From assembly GCF_029201545.1 (NCBI RefSeq), contig NZ_CP104007.1, positions 3,072,501 through 3,136,500 on the forward strand: 64,000 nt of DNA. Reading direction: 5' to 3'. Within the stretch, counting starts at the first letter, position 1. Every line of letters starts with the position of its first letter. The DNA is from Devosia sp. FJ2-5-3. GTDB taxonomy: Bacteria > Pseudomonadota > Alphaproteobacteria > Rhizobiales > Devosiaceae. The notes under the pieces are model-generated. The model saw nothing but the letters and a program-made list of their open reading frames with translations. It was not told the DNA's origin and did no database searches. This document shows, piece after piece, positions 53,712 through 62,998 of this stretch. Position numbers and translations under genes: made by a program.

Positions 53712-54662
53712 ATGAGTGCGCCGGTATATCGGGATCCGATTGAGGATGGGGCGGCGGATCCGACGGTGATCCGGCGGGAAGGCACCAATGAGTGGTGGAT
53801 GTTTTATACCAATCGCCGGGCCAATGCCGGGGGCGAGGGGTTTTCGTGGATCCATGGCTCGCCGATCGGGGTCGCGGTTTCGAGTGATGACGGGGCGAGC
53901 TGGACCTACAAGGGCACGGTGAAGGGGCTCGATGCGCCGGGGAATGACGGGCTCAATACGCATTGGGCGCCGGAGGTGATTTTCGCCGAGGGGCGCTATC
54001 ACATGTTCCTCAGCTATATCAAAGGGGTGCCGACGCATTGGAAAGTGCCGCGCACCATCACCCATTTCGTCAGCGACGATCTCGAAAACTGGGAGCGGGT
54101 GGGACCGCTGAAATTGTCGAGCAGCAATTGCATCGATGCCTGTGTGTTCCGTTCGCCGGAGGGGATCTGGCGGATGTGGTACAAGGATGAAGGCCAGGGC
54201 TCGAGCACCTGGAGCGCCACCAGCCCGGACATGATGACGTGGACGCTGGAAGGCGAAGTGCTGCCGGGATCGCCTGAGGCGCCGCCGCATGAAGGGCCGA
54301 ACGTCTTCGAAATGGGCGGCTTCTATTGGCTGATCACGGACGAATGGCGGGGCCAGGCGGTCTACCGGTCGGATGACACGCTCAAATGGACACGACAGGG
54401 GACTATCGCCGGGGAGCCCGGAGAGGACCCGCTGGACCAGAAGTTTGCGCGGCATGCCGATGTGGTGGTCACCGGCGAGAGCGCGGTGATGTATTACTTC
54501 ACCCATGCCGAATGGGACGAGACCAAGAACCCATCGGCCGGGCCGCCGGATGCGCGCTCGCGTGCCACCGCGGTGCATCAGGCAAGGCTATGGGTCGAAG
54601 ACGGCGTGCTCAAATGCGACCGGAATATCCCCTTGGGGCAGCCGGTTCTGGCGGGCGGCTAA
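53712..54662 (+). CDS. GH43-like glycoside hydrolase (five-bladed propeller)
   Basis: A 316-residue protein without signal peptide. Repeating blade motifs are seen: DPTVIRREGTNEWWMFYTNR near the N-terminus with the candidate general-base Asp, HWAPEVIFAEGRYHMFLSY, CIDACVFRSPEGIWRMWYKDE, HEGPNVFEMGGFYWLITDEW and VVVTGESAVMYYFTHAEWD. This is the GH43/GH117-type beta-propeller layout, with candidate acids in WAPEV and HEGPN. Placed directly after the transporter, it may remove terminal arabinosyl or xylosyl residues from imported oligosaccharides. The family is moderately sure, the substrate inferred. Its stop overlaps the stop of the opposite-strand globin gene. Confidence 0.75.
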   Translation: MSAPVYRDPIEDGAADPTVIRREGTNEWWMFYTNRRANAGGEGFSWIHGSPIGVAVSSDDGASWTYKGTVKGLDAPGNDGLNTHWAPEVIFAEGRYHMFLSYIKGVPTHWKVPRTITHFVSDDLENWERVGPLKLSSSNCIDACVFRSPEGIWRMWYKDEGQGSSTWSATSPDMMTWTLEGEVLPGSPEAPPHEGPNVFEMGGFYWLITDEWRGQAVYRSDDTLKWTRQGTIAGEPGEDPLDQKFARHADVVVTGESAVMYYFTHAEWDETKNPSAGPPDARSRATAVHQARLWVEDGVLKCDRNIPLGQPVLAGG

Positions 54663-55153
54663 GTCTTAGTCGGTGTCCAGCCGGGATTGCGCTCGCGCTT
54701 GAGCGGGCCCATCAGGGTGATGTCGTCGCCGCGGCGCATGGCGATGTTCATGCGGAAGGAATTGCCGATGCGCTCCGAGCGCTCGATGAAGAGCGCGGCA
54801 ATATCGGGCGGGCAGAGTTCTTCCACCGTTTCGCGAAAGAGGCGCAGCCAGCGCATGAAATGGGCGTCGTCGAGCTCGGGTATGGCCATGTGCTTGGGCA
54901 TGGGGCGGCCATTATAGGTGCCGGTGCCGAGCAGCATGGAATTCCAGAATTCGGTGATGGTGTCGAGATGGGCCGGCCAGTGCGCTTCGGGAATGACGCG
55001 GTTGAACACGGGGCCGATCAGGGGATCGCGGCGGGCGCGGCCATAGAATTCATCGACGACGGCGCGGACCATGGGCTGGTCGAGGCCTTCAGGTGTTTCC
55101 CAGCCGATGCGGGTGAGGCGCGTGCCCAATGGGGGACGGTCGGGGACGCTCAT
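54659..55153 (-). CDS. Group III truncated haemoglobin
   Basis: A 164-residue globin. The group III pattern is visible in VVDEFYGRARRDPLIGPVFNRVIP, the WPAHLDTITEFWNSMLLGTGTYNGRPMPKH block with the proximal-His region, and FMRWLRLFRETVEELCP. Likely binds O2 or NO and serves redox or nitrosative-stress balance. ATG 55153 overlaps the stop of the upstream regulator by 4 bases, so both are in one operon. The long in-frame extension to 55360 overlaps the regulator and is rejected. Confidence 0.87.
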   Translation of the reverse strand: MSVPDRPPLGTRLTRIGWETPEGLDQPMVRAVVDEFYGRARRDPLIGPVFNRVIPEAHWPAHLDTITEFWNSMLLGTGTYNGRPMPKHMAIPELDDAHFMRWLRLFRETVEELCPPDIAALFIERSERIGNSFRMNIAMRRGDDITLMGPLKRERNPGWTPTKT

Positions 55154-55818
55154 GATGCTGGCTCTTCGGTAATGGTGTAGGTGCAGCGGCGCCCACCGCT
55201 GACGATGTGCTCGCTGCGCTCCACCGTGGCGCCGGGCCCGATGACGGCGCGGAAAACTTCGAGTTCGGCCCGGCAGAAGCCCTGGCAGGCCGTGGCGGCG
55301 GCGCAGATGGGGCAGTGATTTTCGATCAGTAGCAGTGTGCCATCGGGCTGTTCGGACCACTCGGCCATATAGCCTTCGCGGCTGCGCAGATCGGCCAGGG
55401 CGGCGACACGGTCCTTGAGATCGGTGGCATTGGCCACCGCCCCTTCATAGGCCTGGCGGGTTTCGGCCTCGCGGGTGGCAATGATGGTATCGAGGGCGCC
55501 CTCCCCCAATTGGCTGCGCACGATATCGAGCAATTGCACGGTGAGCGCCGCATGAGTGTCCGGGAAGCGGGCCTGGGCCGCGGCGGTCAAACTCCATTGC
55601 TGGGTTGGACGACCGACCCCGGCCGAGAGGCTGCGCGCTTCGACGAGGCCTTCTTCGGCCAGGCGCAGCAATTGCTGGCGGGCAGCTTCGCCGGTCGTGC
55701 CCAGATGCTGGCCCAACGCGGCGGCCGACAGGGTGCCATGCATCTTGAGACGCATGAGGATGCGCTCCGCCGGGTTGCGGGGCGACCAGGACTGGGACTG
55801 TGCCGAATGGTTTTCCAA
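55150..55818 (-). CDS. SufR-like winged-helix regulator with Cys cluster
   Basis: About 222 residues from a TTG at 55818 (AAGG 6 bases upstream); the open frame continues to 55896 and the true start is uncertain. The N-terminal winged helix (PAERILMRLKMHGTLSAAALGQHLGTTGEAARQQLLRLAEEGLV) is followed by a helical linker and a C-terminal cysteine block: NHCPICAAATACQGFCRAELEVF and GGRRCTYTI. These Cys positions resemble the Fe-S binding site of SufR. It reads divergently from sod and overlaps the globin gene, so it may sense iron-sulfur or oxidative/nitrosative stress and control both. The Fe-S role is inferred. Confidence 0.75.
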   Translation of the reverse strand: MENHSAQSQSWSPRNPAERILMRLKMHGTLSAAALGQHLGTTGEAARQQLLRLAEEGLVEARSLSAGVGRPTQQWSLTAAAQARFPDTHAALTVQLLDIVRSQLGEGALDTIIATREAETRQAYEGAVANATDLKDRVAALADLRSREGYMAEWSEQPDGTLLLIENHCPICAAATACQGFCRAELEVFRAVIGPGATVERSEHIVSGGRRCTYTITEEPAS

Positions 55819-55924
55819 GTTGGACCTTGACTTAATGAGGCGAAGGGTTTTCAAAGTCGTTGCTTGGAAATTAGACCGGACTGCGCCGAATGGCAAGCCG
55901 GAGCGCCGCGAAAGGAAGTTTGAG

Positions 55925-56527
55925 ATGAGCTTTACGCTACCCGCCCTACCCTATTCCGTTTCTGCTCTGGCCGATGCCGGCATGAGCCAGGAGACGCTCG
56001 AGCTGCACCATGGCAAGCATCACCAAGCCTATGTGACGGCGCTCAACGGATTCGTGGAAAAATATCCCGAGCTCGCGGGCAAGTCGCTCGAAGAAATCGT
56101 GCTGTTCGCCAAGGATAAGGCCGACATGGCCCCGGTGTTCAACAATGCCGGCCAGCACTGGAACCACATCCATTTCTGGAACGCGCTGTCGCCCAATGGC
56201 GGCAAGCTGCCGGGCAAGCTCGAAGCCAAGATCGTGGAAGATTTCGGTTCGGTGGACGCCTTCAAGGAGAGCTTCAAGACCGCCGCCACCACCCAGTTCG
56301 GATCGGGTTGGGCCTGGCTGGTGCTGGGCACCGATGGCAAGCTCAAGACCACCAAGACCGCCAATGGCTCGAACCCGCTGGCAACAGGCGAAGGCAAGGC
56401 GCTGCTGGGTCTCGACGTGTGGGAGCACAGCTATTACGTCGATTTCCGCAATCGTCGGCCGGACTATGTGAGCAATTTCCTCGACAAGCTGGCGAACTAT
56501 GAGTTTGCCGAAGCCAATCTGGCTTAA
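55925..56527 (+). CDS. sodB: Superoxide dismutase, Fe/Mn family
   Basis: A 200-residue cytoplasmic enzyme converting superoxide to H2O2 and O2. Metal ligands are in place: His in LELHHGKHHQAYV (about residue 28), His in NNAGQHWNHIHFW (about 76), Asp in LLGLDVWEHSYYVD and its His. The rest of the fold is complete (FGSGWAWLV, NRRPDYVSNFLDKL). Sequence style suggests Fe or cambialistic use; metal cannot be decided by eye. ATG 55925 follows GGAAG. Divergent from the SufR-like regulator; the shared upstream region is only about 100 bp if that gene starts at 55818. Two stacked hairpins end the gene. Confidence 0.93.
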   Translation: MSFTLPALPYSVSALADAGMSQETLELHHGKHHQAYVTALNGFVEKYPELAGKSLEEIVLFAKDKADMAPVFNNAGQHWNHIHFWNALSPNGGKLPGKLEAKIVEDFGSVDAFKESFKTAATTQFGSGWAWLVLGTDGKLKTTKTANGSNPLATGEGKALLGLDVWEHSYYVDFRNRRPDYVSNFLDKLANYEFAEANLA

Positions 56528-56535
56528 CCATTCGT

Positions 56536-56584
56536 GCGGCAGGTCTGGCGCCTGCCGCTTGCGCCCGGCCTTTCGGGGCCGGGC
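56536..56584 (+). terminator. Two stacked hairpins after sod
   Basis: GCGGCAGG/CCTGCCGC (56536-56558, 7-base loop) and GCCCGGCC/GGCCGGGC (56563-56584, 6-base loop) follow the stop within 60 bases. No strong U-run follows. Confidence 0.6.
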
Positions 56585-56682
56585 CACCCCCCGATGATTG
56601 CATTTGGCCGCGCTTCCAGGCGATGCTGGGTGATTGAATTTGACCATGCATGTCCCGACATGACGGGAGTGGGGTCGTGAGT

Positions 56683-57234
56683 ATGACAATGGCTGATTTC
56701 GACCTTCCCGACACCATGGCCCTGCGCCCCAGCCGGCGCCCGCCCGTGGGCAGGAGCGAGTTCCGCGCCGTGATGGCCGGAATGGCCTCGACGGTCTGCG
56801 TGGTTGCCGCAAGACGCGGCGACGAGATGGTTGGCCGCACGGTGACCTCGGTATTGTCGCTATCGGCGACGCCGCCGGCTCTTCTGGTGTCCATAGACAT
56901 CGTCAGCCGTCTTGCCGATCTGATCGCCAAGACCGGTGGCTTTTCACTGGCCATGCTGGCGAGCGGACAGACCGAGATTGCCGACGCCTTTGCGGGCAAG
57001 ATCGAGCCGGAGCACCGATTTGGCCTCGGCCGGTGGGGCAAATGGCCATCGGGACACCCCAAATTGGTGGGCGCGGTGACGACGCTCGATTGCGATGTCA
57101 TCGGTTCGATGGAAACGGGGACGCATGTGCTGTTCGCCGGCGCCATTGTCGAGGCGGAGACCAGCACGGAGCGGATGCCGCTGGTGTGGCAGAGGCACGG
57201 ATATCATGGGCTCAGCGCCCGGGACGGCGAATAA
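56683..57234 (+). CDS. Flavin reductase-like domain protein
   Basis: A 183-residue protein of the FMN-binding split-barrel flavin reductase family. SEFRAVMAGMASTVCVVAAR, GRTVTSVLSLSATPPALLVSID and GGFSLAMLASGQTEIADAFAGK are the usual conserved blocks, and HVLFAGAIVEAE lies near the end. Such proteins use NAD(P)H to reduce FMN for a partner monooxygenase. No monooxygenase gene is next to it. ATG 56683 is chosen with GGGG upstream; GTG 56677 is equally possible. Confidence 0.83.
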   Translation: MTMADFDLPDTMALRPSRRPPVGRSEFRAVMAGMASTVCVVAARRGDEMVGRTVTSVLSLSATPPALLVSIDIVSRLADLIAKTGGFSLAMLASGQTEIADAFAGKIEPEHRFGLGRWGKWPSGHPKLVGAVTTLDCDVIGSMETGTHVLFAGAIVEAETSTERMPLVWQRHGYHGLSARDGE

Positions 57235-57354
57235 AGCACTGGCGGGTCGACGGAAACGGCCAGACCTGCCAGAGTAATGCCGCAATGACGGTCACACTGG
57301 TAATCTGCAACCGCACGCTCGGGGTTTCGTTTCCAGAGTGACCAGGAGGCGAAG

Positions 57355-57633
57355 GTGCCGCGCTTTTTCTTTCATTATCGTACCGATGACGGGCTGATCC
57401 GCGACGAGGCAGGCAGCGAGCATGCTGATCTCGAAGCCGCCGAGCATAATGCCGCCGAAATCGGCAAGGCGATCATGGACAAACTCGCGGGCGAAGGCGG
57501 GGAAACCGGCATGCCGCGCAGCATCGAGATCACCGATGCCGAGGGCCATGACTTGCTCTATGTCGTGTTCTGGGTAGGCCCCAGGATCGGCTCCGTGCCC
57601 GGCACGCCCATTACACCCGCCAGCGTCCATTAA
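57355..57633 (+). CDS. DUF6894-type small protein
   Basis: A 92-residue protein beginning PRFFFHYRTDDGLIRDEAGSEHADLEAAEHNA, the pattern of the small DUF6894 family common in Rhizobiales. GTG 57355 has AGGAGG 6 bases upstream. Function unknown. It is monocistronic in appearance. Confidence 0.75.
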   Translation: MPRFFFHYRTDDGLIRDEAGSEHADLEAAEHNAAEIGKAIMDKLAGEGGETGMPRSIEITDAEGHDLLYVVFWVGPRIGSVPGTPITPASVH

Positions 57634-58033
57634 GCCAAAGATAGAGCGCTGGCGCACACACCCCTCGTGGGCGATATGCGGCGGGCGGATTGGCAATGGA
57701 CAGGCGCGTTCGGGCTTCTAGTAAAAAGCACCGGCATGGGTGGTGACCACGAAGCCCAGAATGAGGGCGGCGGCCAGAGCCGCATAGGAAACCATCAGTG
57801 AGATCTTCGGCATCGGGAACCCCGGAGATTGATCTGCTGAAAGACTACCAGATCAATCGAGTTTAACAAGAGGTAAACGAACAGCCGGGTCGGGGCGGCG
57901 GGAAACGGTTTGCCCAATTGCGACGATATTGTGAAATTGCGTGCTCCTTTAGTCTAAGCCAGGCGGCCCGCACAGAAAGGAAGACAGGCCGGTTTTGCCT
58001 GTTAAGGTGAGGGGCGAGTCTAAGGGGTCGGGT
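57634..58033. other. Gap between DUF6894 gene and glutamate dehydrogenase
   Basis: Contains a small minus-strand gene (57718-57813) and, before 58034, an AT-rich stretch that should hold the promoter of the dehydrogenase gene. Nothing else was recognised. Confidence 0.45.
57718..57813 (-). CDS. 31-residue single-pass membrane protein
   Basis: A short frame starting MPKISLMVSYAALAAALILG and ending THAGAFY. It consists of one hydrophobic helix with a short polar end. GGGG lies 6 bases before the ATG. Similar tiny membrane proteins are often missed in annotation. Function unknown. Confidence 0.5.
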   Translation of the reverse strand: MPKISLMVSYAALAAALILGFVVTTHAGAFY

Positions 58034-61000
58034 ATGGCGGACAAATACATGCAGGGATTTATCGAGAAGGCGAACATGTTTGCCGGACAGGATGAGAGCC
58101 TAGCGCTTTTCCTGGACGCGGCGCTTCGCGCCACCGATCCCGATGATCTTGCCCGTCAGGACGGCGCGCGTTTTCTCGCGGTGCTGCAGCAGAGCCATGC
58201 CCGCCTGATCAGCGGGGGTTCGGACGAGACGCGCATTTATGCAACGCCGCCGGAAACACCCGGGGCGCCGCTGGTTCTGGACGTGATTTCCCCGGACATG
58301 CCGTTCATCGTCGACAGCGTTCTGGCGGCATTGCGCGCCATGGGTGGCGTGATCCGGCTGATGGCGCACCCGGTGGTGCATCTGGGTCCGGAGGGCCTGG
58401 TCGACAATGGCGGCGCGCCGCTCAGCGTGCTGCATATTCACAGCGACCCCATTGCCGATATCGAGGCGCTGCGCGCCGAAATCGCCACGACGCTGCGCGA
58501 TGTGGCCCGCGCGGTGGGCGACTGGCGGCCCATGCTCGAGACGGTGCGCAGCGCGATGAGCGGGCTTGAGGGCCTGCGCCCTGCCCTGCGCGACGAGCCG
58601 ATGCGGTTTCTCGAATGGCTGACCGAGCACAATTTTACCTTCCTGGGCACGTGCGAATATCGCCTCGACGGCGAGAGCCTCGTGCCGCTGCCCGAGAGCG
58701 GGCTGGGCGTCTTGCGCGACCCGGGAATGAAGGTGCTGCGGCTTGGCAGCGACTATGTCGACAGTACGCCCGAACTGGTGGCCTTCCTCAAGACGGCAGA
58801 GCCGCTGCTGGTGACCAAGGCCAATGTGCGCAGCCGGGTGCATCGGCGGGTGCACATGGATTATCTCGGCATCAAGCGCTATGGCGACGATGGCAAGGTT
58901 ATCGGGGAGCTGCGCGTGGTCGGGCTGTTTACGGCCCAGGCGCTGGCGACGCCGCATACCGACGTGCCGCTGATCCGGCGCAAGATTGCCGAAGTGATGC
59001 GCAAATCGGGCCTCGACCCGCGCGGCCATGCGGGGCGGACGCTGCTCAGCGCGCTCGACAGCTATCCGCGGGATGAGCTTTTCCAGATCGAGGTCGAGCA
59101 GCTGGCCGAATTTGCCGAGGCCATTGCGGCGCTCTATGACCGGCCGAAAGTGCGGGTTCTGCCGCGCATCGACCGGTTCGACAATTTCGTCTCGGTGCTC
59201 GTCTTCGTGCCGCGCGATCGCTACGACAGCGCCGTGCGCTCGCGCATCACGCGCAGCCTTGCGCAGATCTACGAGGGGCGGGTTTCGGCCTATTATCCCA
59301 ATTTCCCGGAAGGCGAACTGGTCCGGCTGCATGTGATCATCGGGCGCATTCACGGCAAGACGCCGAACCCGTCGCGGGCAGAGCTGGAGGCGCGGATCGA
59401 GGCGCTGACGCGCGATTTCTCCGATCTCCTTGTGGCGGAGGCGCCCGACCCAGGTGCGATCAGCGATTATCGCTCGGCCTTCTCGGCGGCCTACCAGTCG
59501 CGGAAAAGCGTGGGCGAGGCACTGGAGGATATTTCGGTTTTCCGTGCGCTGCAGGAGCGCGGCGGCATCGCCATCCAGTTGCGGGCCCGGAATGGCGCCG
59601 AGGGCGCGCTGGGGATCAAATTCTACAAGCAGGCCGGGGCCATTCCGCTCAGCGAGCGCGTGCCCATGCTTGAACATTTCGGCTTCCGGGTGATCGACGA
59701 GCGCACCTATACGCTGGTGCCGCGCGACGGGGTGGAGCGGTATCTGCACGACATGGTGATGGAAACGGCCAATGGCGCAGTGCTCGATGTGGACGCGCGG
59801 GCGGACGCCATCGAGAGCGGGCTGATGGCGGTATGGACCGGGGCGGCGGAGAGCGATCAGCTGAACAGCCTCGTGACCCTGGCAGGGTTGGGCTGGACCG
59901 ACGCGGCGCTGCTGCGGGCGTTGTCGCGTTACCTGCGGCAGGTGGGGACCTCCTATTCGCAGCGCTATATCGCCCAGGTGATGGTCAACCAGGCGGCTTC
60001 GGCGCGGGCGCTGGTGGCGCTGTTCAACGCGCTGCATGATCCGGCTGTCAGAGACCGGGAGGCCGCGGCCGAAGCAGCGCGGTCGGAGATTGCGGCCCAG
60101 CTCGAGACGATTTCCTCGCTCGACGAAGACACGATCATCCGGCGGTTCCAGAACCTGATCGAGGCAGTGCTGCGCACCAATGCGTTCCAGCGGGACGCAG
60201 AAGGCAACCGCCGGCCGGCGCTGGCGCTCAAATTCGACAGCTCAAAAATCGAGGGGATGGCGGCGCCCCGGCCCTATCGGGAGATTTCGGTCTATTCGCC
60301 GCGGGTCGAAGGCGTGCATTTGCGCTTTGGCGCCATTGCGCGCGGCGGATTGCGCTGGTCGGACCGGCCGGAGGATTTCCGCACCGAGGTGCTGGGGCTG
60401 GTGAAGGCGCAGCAGGTGAAGAATGCCGTCATTGTTCCGGTGGGCGCCAAGGGTGGGTTCGTGCCCAAGCGGCTGGTGCCGGGGATGAGCCGCGAGGCCT
60501 ATATGGCCGAGGGGACGGAAAGCTATCGCATCTTCATCGGCTCGCTGCTGGATGTGACCGACAATCTCATCGACGGTCATCTCGTGCCGCCGGATCAAAT
60601 CGTGCGGCGGGATGGGGACGATCCCTATCTGGTGGTGGCGGCCGACAAGGGCACGGCGAGCTTTTCGGACACTGCCAATGCCATTGCCATCGAGCGCGGG
60701 TTCTGGCTGGGGGATGCCTTCGCTTCGGGCGGATCGGCGGGCTATGACCACAAGGGCATGGGCATTACCGCGCGCGGCGGCTGGGAGGCGGTGAAGCGGC
60801 ATTTCCGCGAGATGAACCGCGATATCCAGCGCGAACCCTTCACCGTGGCGGGTGTCGGAGACATGAGCGGGGACGTGTTCGGCAATGGCATGCTGCTCAG
60901 CCAACAGATCCGGCTGCAGGCGGCATTCGACCACCGCGATATCTTCATCGACCCCGAGCCGGATGCGGCGCGCAGTTTTGCGGAGCGCCAGCGGCTCTTC

Positions 61001-62713
61001 GCCCTGCCCCGGTCGAGCTGGCAGGACTATGACAAGGGACTGATTTCGAGGGGTGGCGGGGTGTTCTCGCGCAGCCTCAAATCCATCCCACTCAGCGCCG
61101 AAATAAAGGCGCTGCTCAAGCTGGATCAGGAGCACGCGACGCCGGCCGAAGTGATCCGCGCCATATTGAAGGCGCAGGTGGATCTGCTCTGGTTCGGTGG
61201 CATCGGCACCTATATTCGCGGCGCGGACGAAGACAATGCGAGCGTGGGGGACCGGGCCAATGACGCCATTCGCGTCACCGGGGCCGAAGTGCGCGCCAAA
61301 GTGGTTGGCGAAGGCGCCAATCTGGGCGTGACGCAAAAGGGGCGCATCGACTTTGCGCTGAAGGGCGGGCGCATCGAAACCGACGCGATCGACAATTCGG
61401 CCGGGGTGAACTCCTCGGACCTCGAGGTCAATATCAAGATCGCGCTGGCGTCGGTGGTGGCCGCGGGCACACTCGACGCGGAGGCGAGACGAGAATTCCT
61501 CGCCAGCATGACCGACGAGGTGGCGGCGCTGTGTCTGCGCAATAATTACCTGCAGACGTTGGCCCTGTCGCTGGCCCAGCAGGCGGGCGTGGGCGAGTTG
61601 CCGGACCACCGCGCCCTCATCGAAACGCTGGAGGCGCGGGGGCTGCTCGACCGGGCGGTGGAATATCTGCCCAGCGATGCCACGCTGAATGCGCGCGCCG
61701 AACAGGGCAAGGGGCTGGTACGGCCGGAACTGGCGGTGATCCTCGCCTATGCCAAGTTGACGCTGTTCGATGATCTCCTCGCAGGCAGCGCCATCGACGC
61801 GCCCTATCTGGCGGGCGAGCTCTACCGCTATTTCCCCGAAACGCTGAACCGGACCTATCCGGAGGCCGTGGCCGGGCACAGGCTGAAGCGGGAAGTGATT
61901 GCGACCGTGCTGGCCAATGCCATCATCAATCGCGGCGGGCCGGCCTTTGTCACCGAGATGACGGCGGCGACCAGCGCCAGCGCGGGCGAAGTGGCGCTGG
62001 CCTATGCGGCGGTGCGAGACGTCTATGGGCTGACGGCGCTCAATGCGGAGGTCGACGCGTTGGACGGTGTGGTGCCGGGCGCAGTGCAATTGGCGCTTTA
62101 CGGGCAGATTGCGGCCCTGCTCAAGCGCGAGACCCTGTGGTTCCTGCGCAATGGCAATGTCACCACCGACATCGAGGCTCTGGTAGCGCGGCATCGGGCC
62201 GGCGTCGATCAATTGCGCGCCGTGCGGGATCAGGTTGCCGGAGCGGGTGTTTCCGATGCCATCGCGGCACGGGCAAGAGGCATGGTGACCCATGGCGTGC
62301 CCGAGGCACTGGCCCTGCGGATCGCCGAATTGCCGGTGATCGGCAATGGCAGCGATATCGTGCTGGTGGCCGAGCGGGCGGGTGTTGCGATCGAAGCAGC
62401 GGGGCGGGCCTATTTCGGCGTGGCCGGGCTGTTCGATATATTCAGCATCATGGACGCTGGGCGCGGCATGGTGCTGGCGGACCGCTATGAGCGCATGGCG
62501 CTCGACCGGGCTCTGGCCAATCTCAACCGGGCGCTGCGCGATTTGACATCGGACGTGCTGGCGGCAGGCGGGTTGGACAATTGGCGCGATCAGCATCAGG
62601 CGGCGATTGCGCGGACTGTCGGGGCCGTCGGAGATCTGGTGCACGGGACCGCGACGGTATCGCGGCTCAGCGTGGCGGCGGGACTGCTGGCGGATCTGGC
62701 GCGGGAGGGGTGA
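58034..62713 (+). CDS. NAD-specific glutamate dehydrogenase, large (class of about 1,600 residues)
   Basis: An enzyme of about 1,559 residues converting glutamate to 2-oxoglutarate and ammonia with NAD+. The N-terminal 700 residues form the regulatory ACT-like region of this class. The catalytic core follows: FGAIARGGLRWSDRPEDFRTEVLGLVKAQQVKNAV, GAKGGFVPKRL with the catalytic-region lysines (about residue 805), ADKGTASFSDTANAIAI, GAEVRAKVVGEGANLGVTQ with the Rossmann part, and NSAGVNSSDLEVNIKI. The C-terminal helical part is complete. ATG 58034 has AAGGGG 6 bases upstream; an in-frame start at 57995 is less supported. In Caulobacter the homologue is called GdhZ. Confidence 0.94.
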   Translation: MADKYMQGFIEKANMFAGQDESLALFLDAALRATDPDDLARQDGARFLAVLQQSHARLISGGSDETRIYATPPETPGAPLVLDVISPDMPFIVDSVLAALRAMGGVIRLMAHPVVHLGPEGLVDNGGAPLSVLHIHSDPIADIEALRAEIATTLRDVARAVGDWRPMLETVRSAMSGLEGLRPALRDEPMRFLEWLTEHNFTFLGTCEYRLDGESLVPLPESGLGVLRDPGMKVLRLGSDYVDSTPELVAFLKTAEPLLVTKANVRSRVHRRVHMDYLGIKRYGDDGKVIGELRVVGLFTAQALATPHTDVPLIRRKIAEVMRKSGLDPRGHAGRTLLSALDSYPRDELFQIEVEQLAEFAEAIAALYDRPKVRVLPRIDRFDNFVSVLVFVPRDRYDSAVRSRITRSLAQIYEGRVSAYYPNFPEGELVRLHVIIGRIHGKTPNPSRAELEARIEALTRDFSDLLVAEAPDPGAISDYRSAFSAAYQSRKSVGEALEDISVFRALQERGGIAIQLRARNGAEGALGIKFYKQAGAIPLSERVPMLEHFGFRVIDERTYTLVPRDGVERYLHDMVMETANGAVLDVDARADAIESGLMAVWTGAAESDQLNSLVTLAGLGWTDAALLRALSRYLRQVGTSYSQRYIAQVMVNQAASARALVALFNALHDPAVRDREAAAEAARSEIAAQLETISSLDEDTIIRRFQNLIEAVLRTNAFQRDAEGNRRPALALKFDSSKIEGMAAPRPYREISVYSPRVEGVHLRFGAIARGGLRWSDRPEDFRTEVLGLVKAQQVKNAVIVPVGAKGGFVPKRLVPGMSREAYMAEGTESYRIFIGSLLDVTDNLIDGHLVPPDQIVRRDGDDPYLVVAADKGTASFSDTANAIAIERGFWLGDAFASGGSAGYDHKGMGITARGGWEAVKRHFREMNRDIQREPFTVAGVGDMSGDVFGNGMLLSQQIRLQAAFDHRDIFIDPEPDAARSFAERQRLFALPRSSWQDYDKGLISRGGGVFSRSLKSIPLSAEIKALLKLDQEHATPAEVIRAILKAQVDLLWFGGIGTYIRGADEDNASVGDRANDAIRVTGAEVRAKVVGEGANLGVTQKGRIDFALKGGRIETDAIDNSAGVNSSDLEVNIKIALASVVAAGTLDAEARREFLASMTDEVAALCLRNNYLQTLALSLAQQAGVGELPDHRALIETLEARGLLDRAVEYLPSDATLNARAEQGKGLVRPELAVILAYAKLTLFDDLLAGSAIDAPYLAGELYRYFPETLNRTYPEAVAGHRLKREVIATVLANAIINRGGPAFVTEMTAATSASAGEVALAYAAVRDVYGLTALNAEVDALDGVVPGAVQLALYGQIAALLKRETLWFLRNGNVTTDIEALVARHRAGVDQLRAVRDQVAGAGVSDAIAARARGMVTHGVPEALALRIAELPVIGNGSDIVLVAERAGVAIEAAGRAYFGVAGLFDIFSIMDAGRGMVLADRYERMALDRALANLNRALRDLTSDVLAAGGLDNWRDQHQAAIARTVGAVGDLVHGTATVSRLSVAAGLLADLAREG

Positions 62714-62761
62714 AGAGATGAACCGGTTTCAAAGTGCAGATATTTGGGACATAGTGATGCC

Positions 62762-62998
62762 ATGAGCATCGTTCTGGACATACCCGACATCCTCCGCGAT
62801 CGCGTGGAGGCGATTGCGAAGCGGTCGAATTTGACCCCCTCGCAGGTCATTTCGGACGCCTTGCAGCACGGTCATTCGCTTGAGTGGCAGGAACGCTTTC
62901 TCGCCCGAGTCGATGCCGGCCGCGATGACGCCGACAAGGGAAACTTCGCCAATGACGACGAATTGGCACGCGTCGTTGGAAAATACCGACCAAGCTGA
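62762..62998 (+). CDS. Ribbon-helix-helix antitoxin (ParD/RelB-like)
   Basis: A 78-residue protein. MSIVLDIPDILRDRVEAIAKRSNLTPSQVISDALQHG is a ribbon-helix-helix DNA-binding domain; the acidic tail should bind the toxin. Its stop shares one base with the toxin start, the usual antitoxin-first order. It should repress its own promoter. ATG 62762 is chosen over an upstream ATG-less frame. Confidence 0.82.
   Translation: MSIVLDIPDILRDRVEAIAKRSNLTPSQVISDALQHGHSLEWQERFLARVDAGRDDADKGNFANDDELARVVGKYRPS

Noticed and set aside
58100-62644. Very long minus-strand open frames (645 and 800 codons) opposite the glutamate dehydrogenase gene
   Set aside because: They are His/Arg/Gln-rich, typical of the antisense of GC-rich genes, and the plus strand encodes a complete enzyme.
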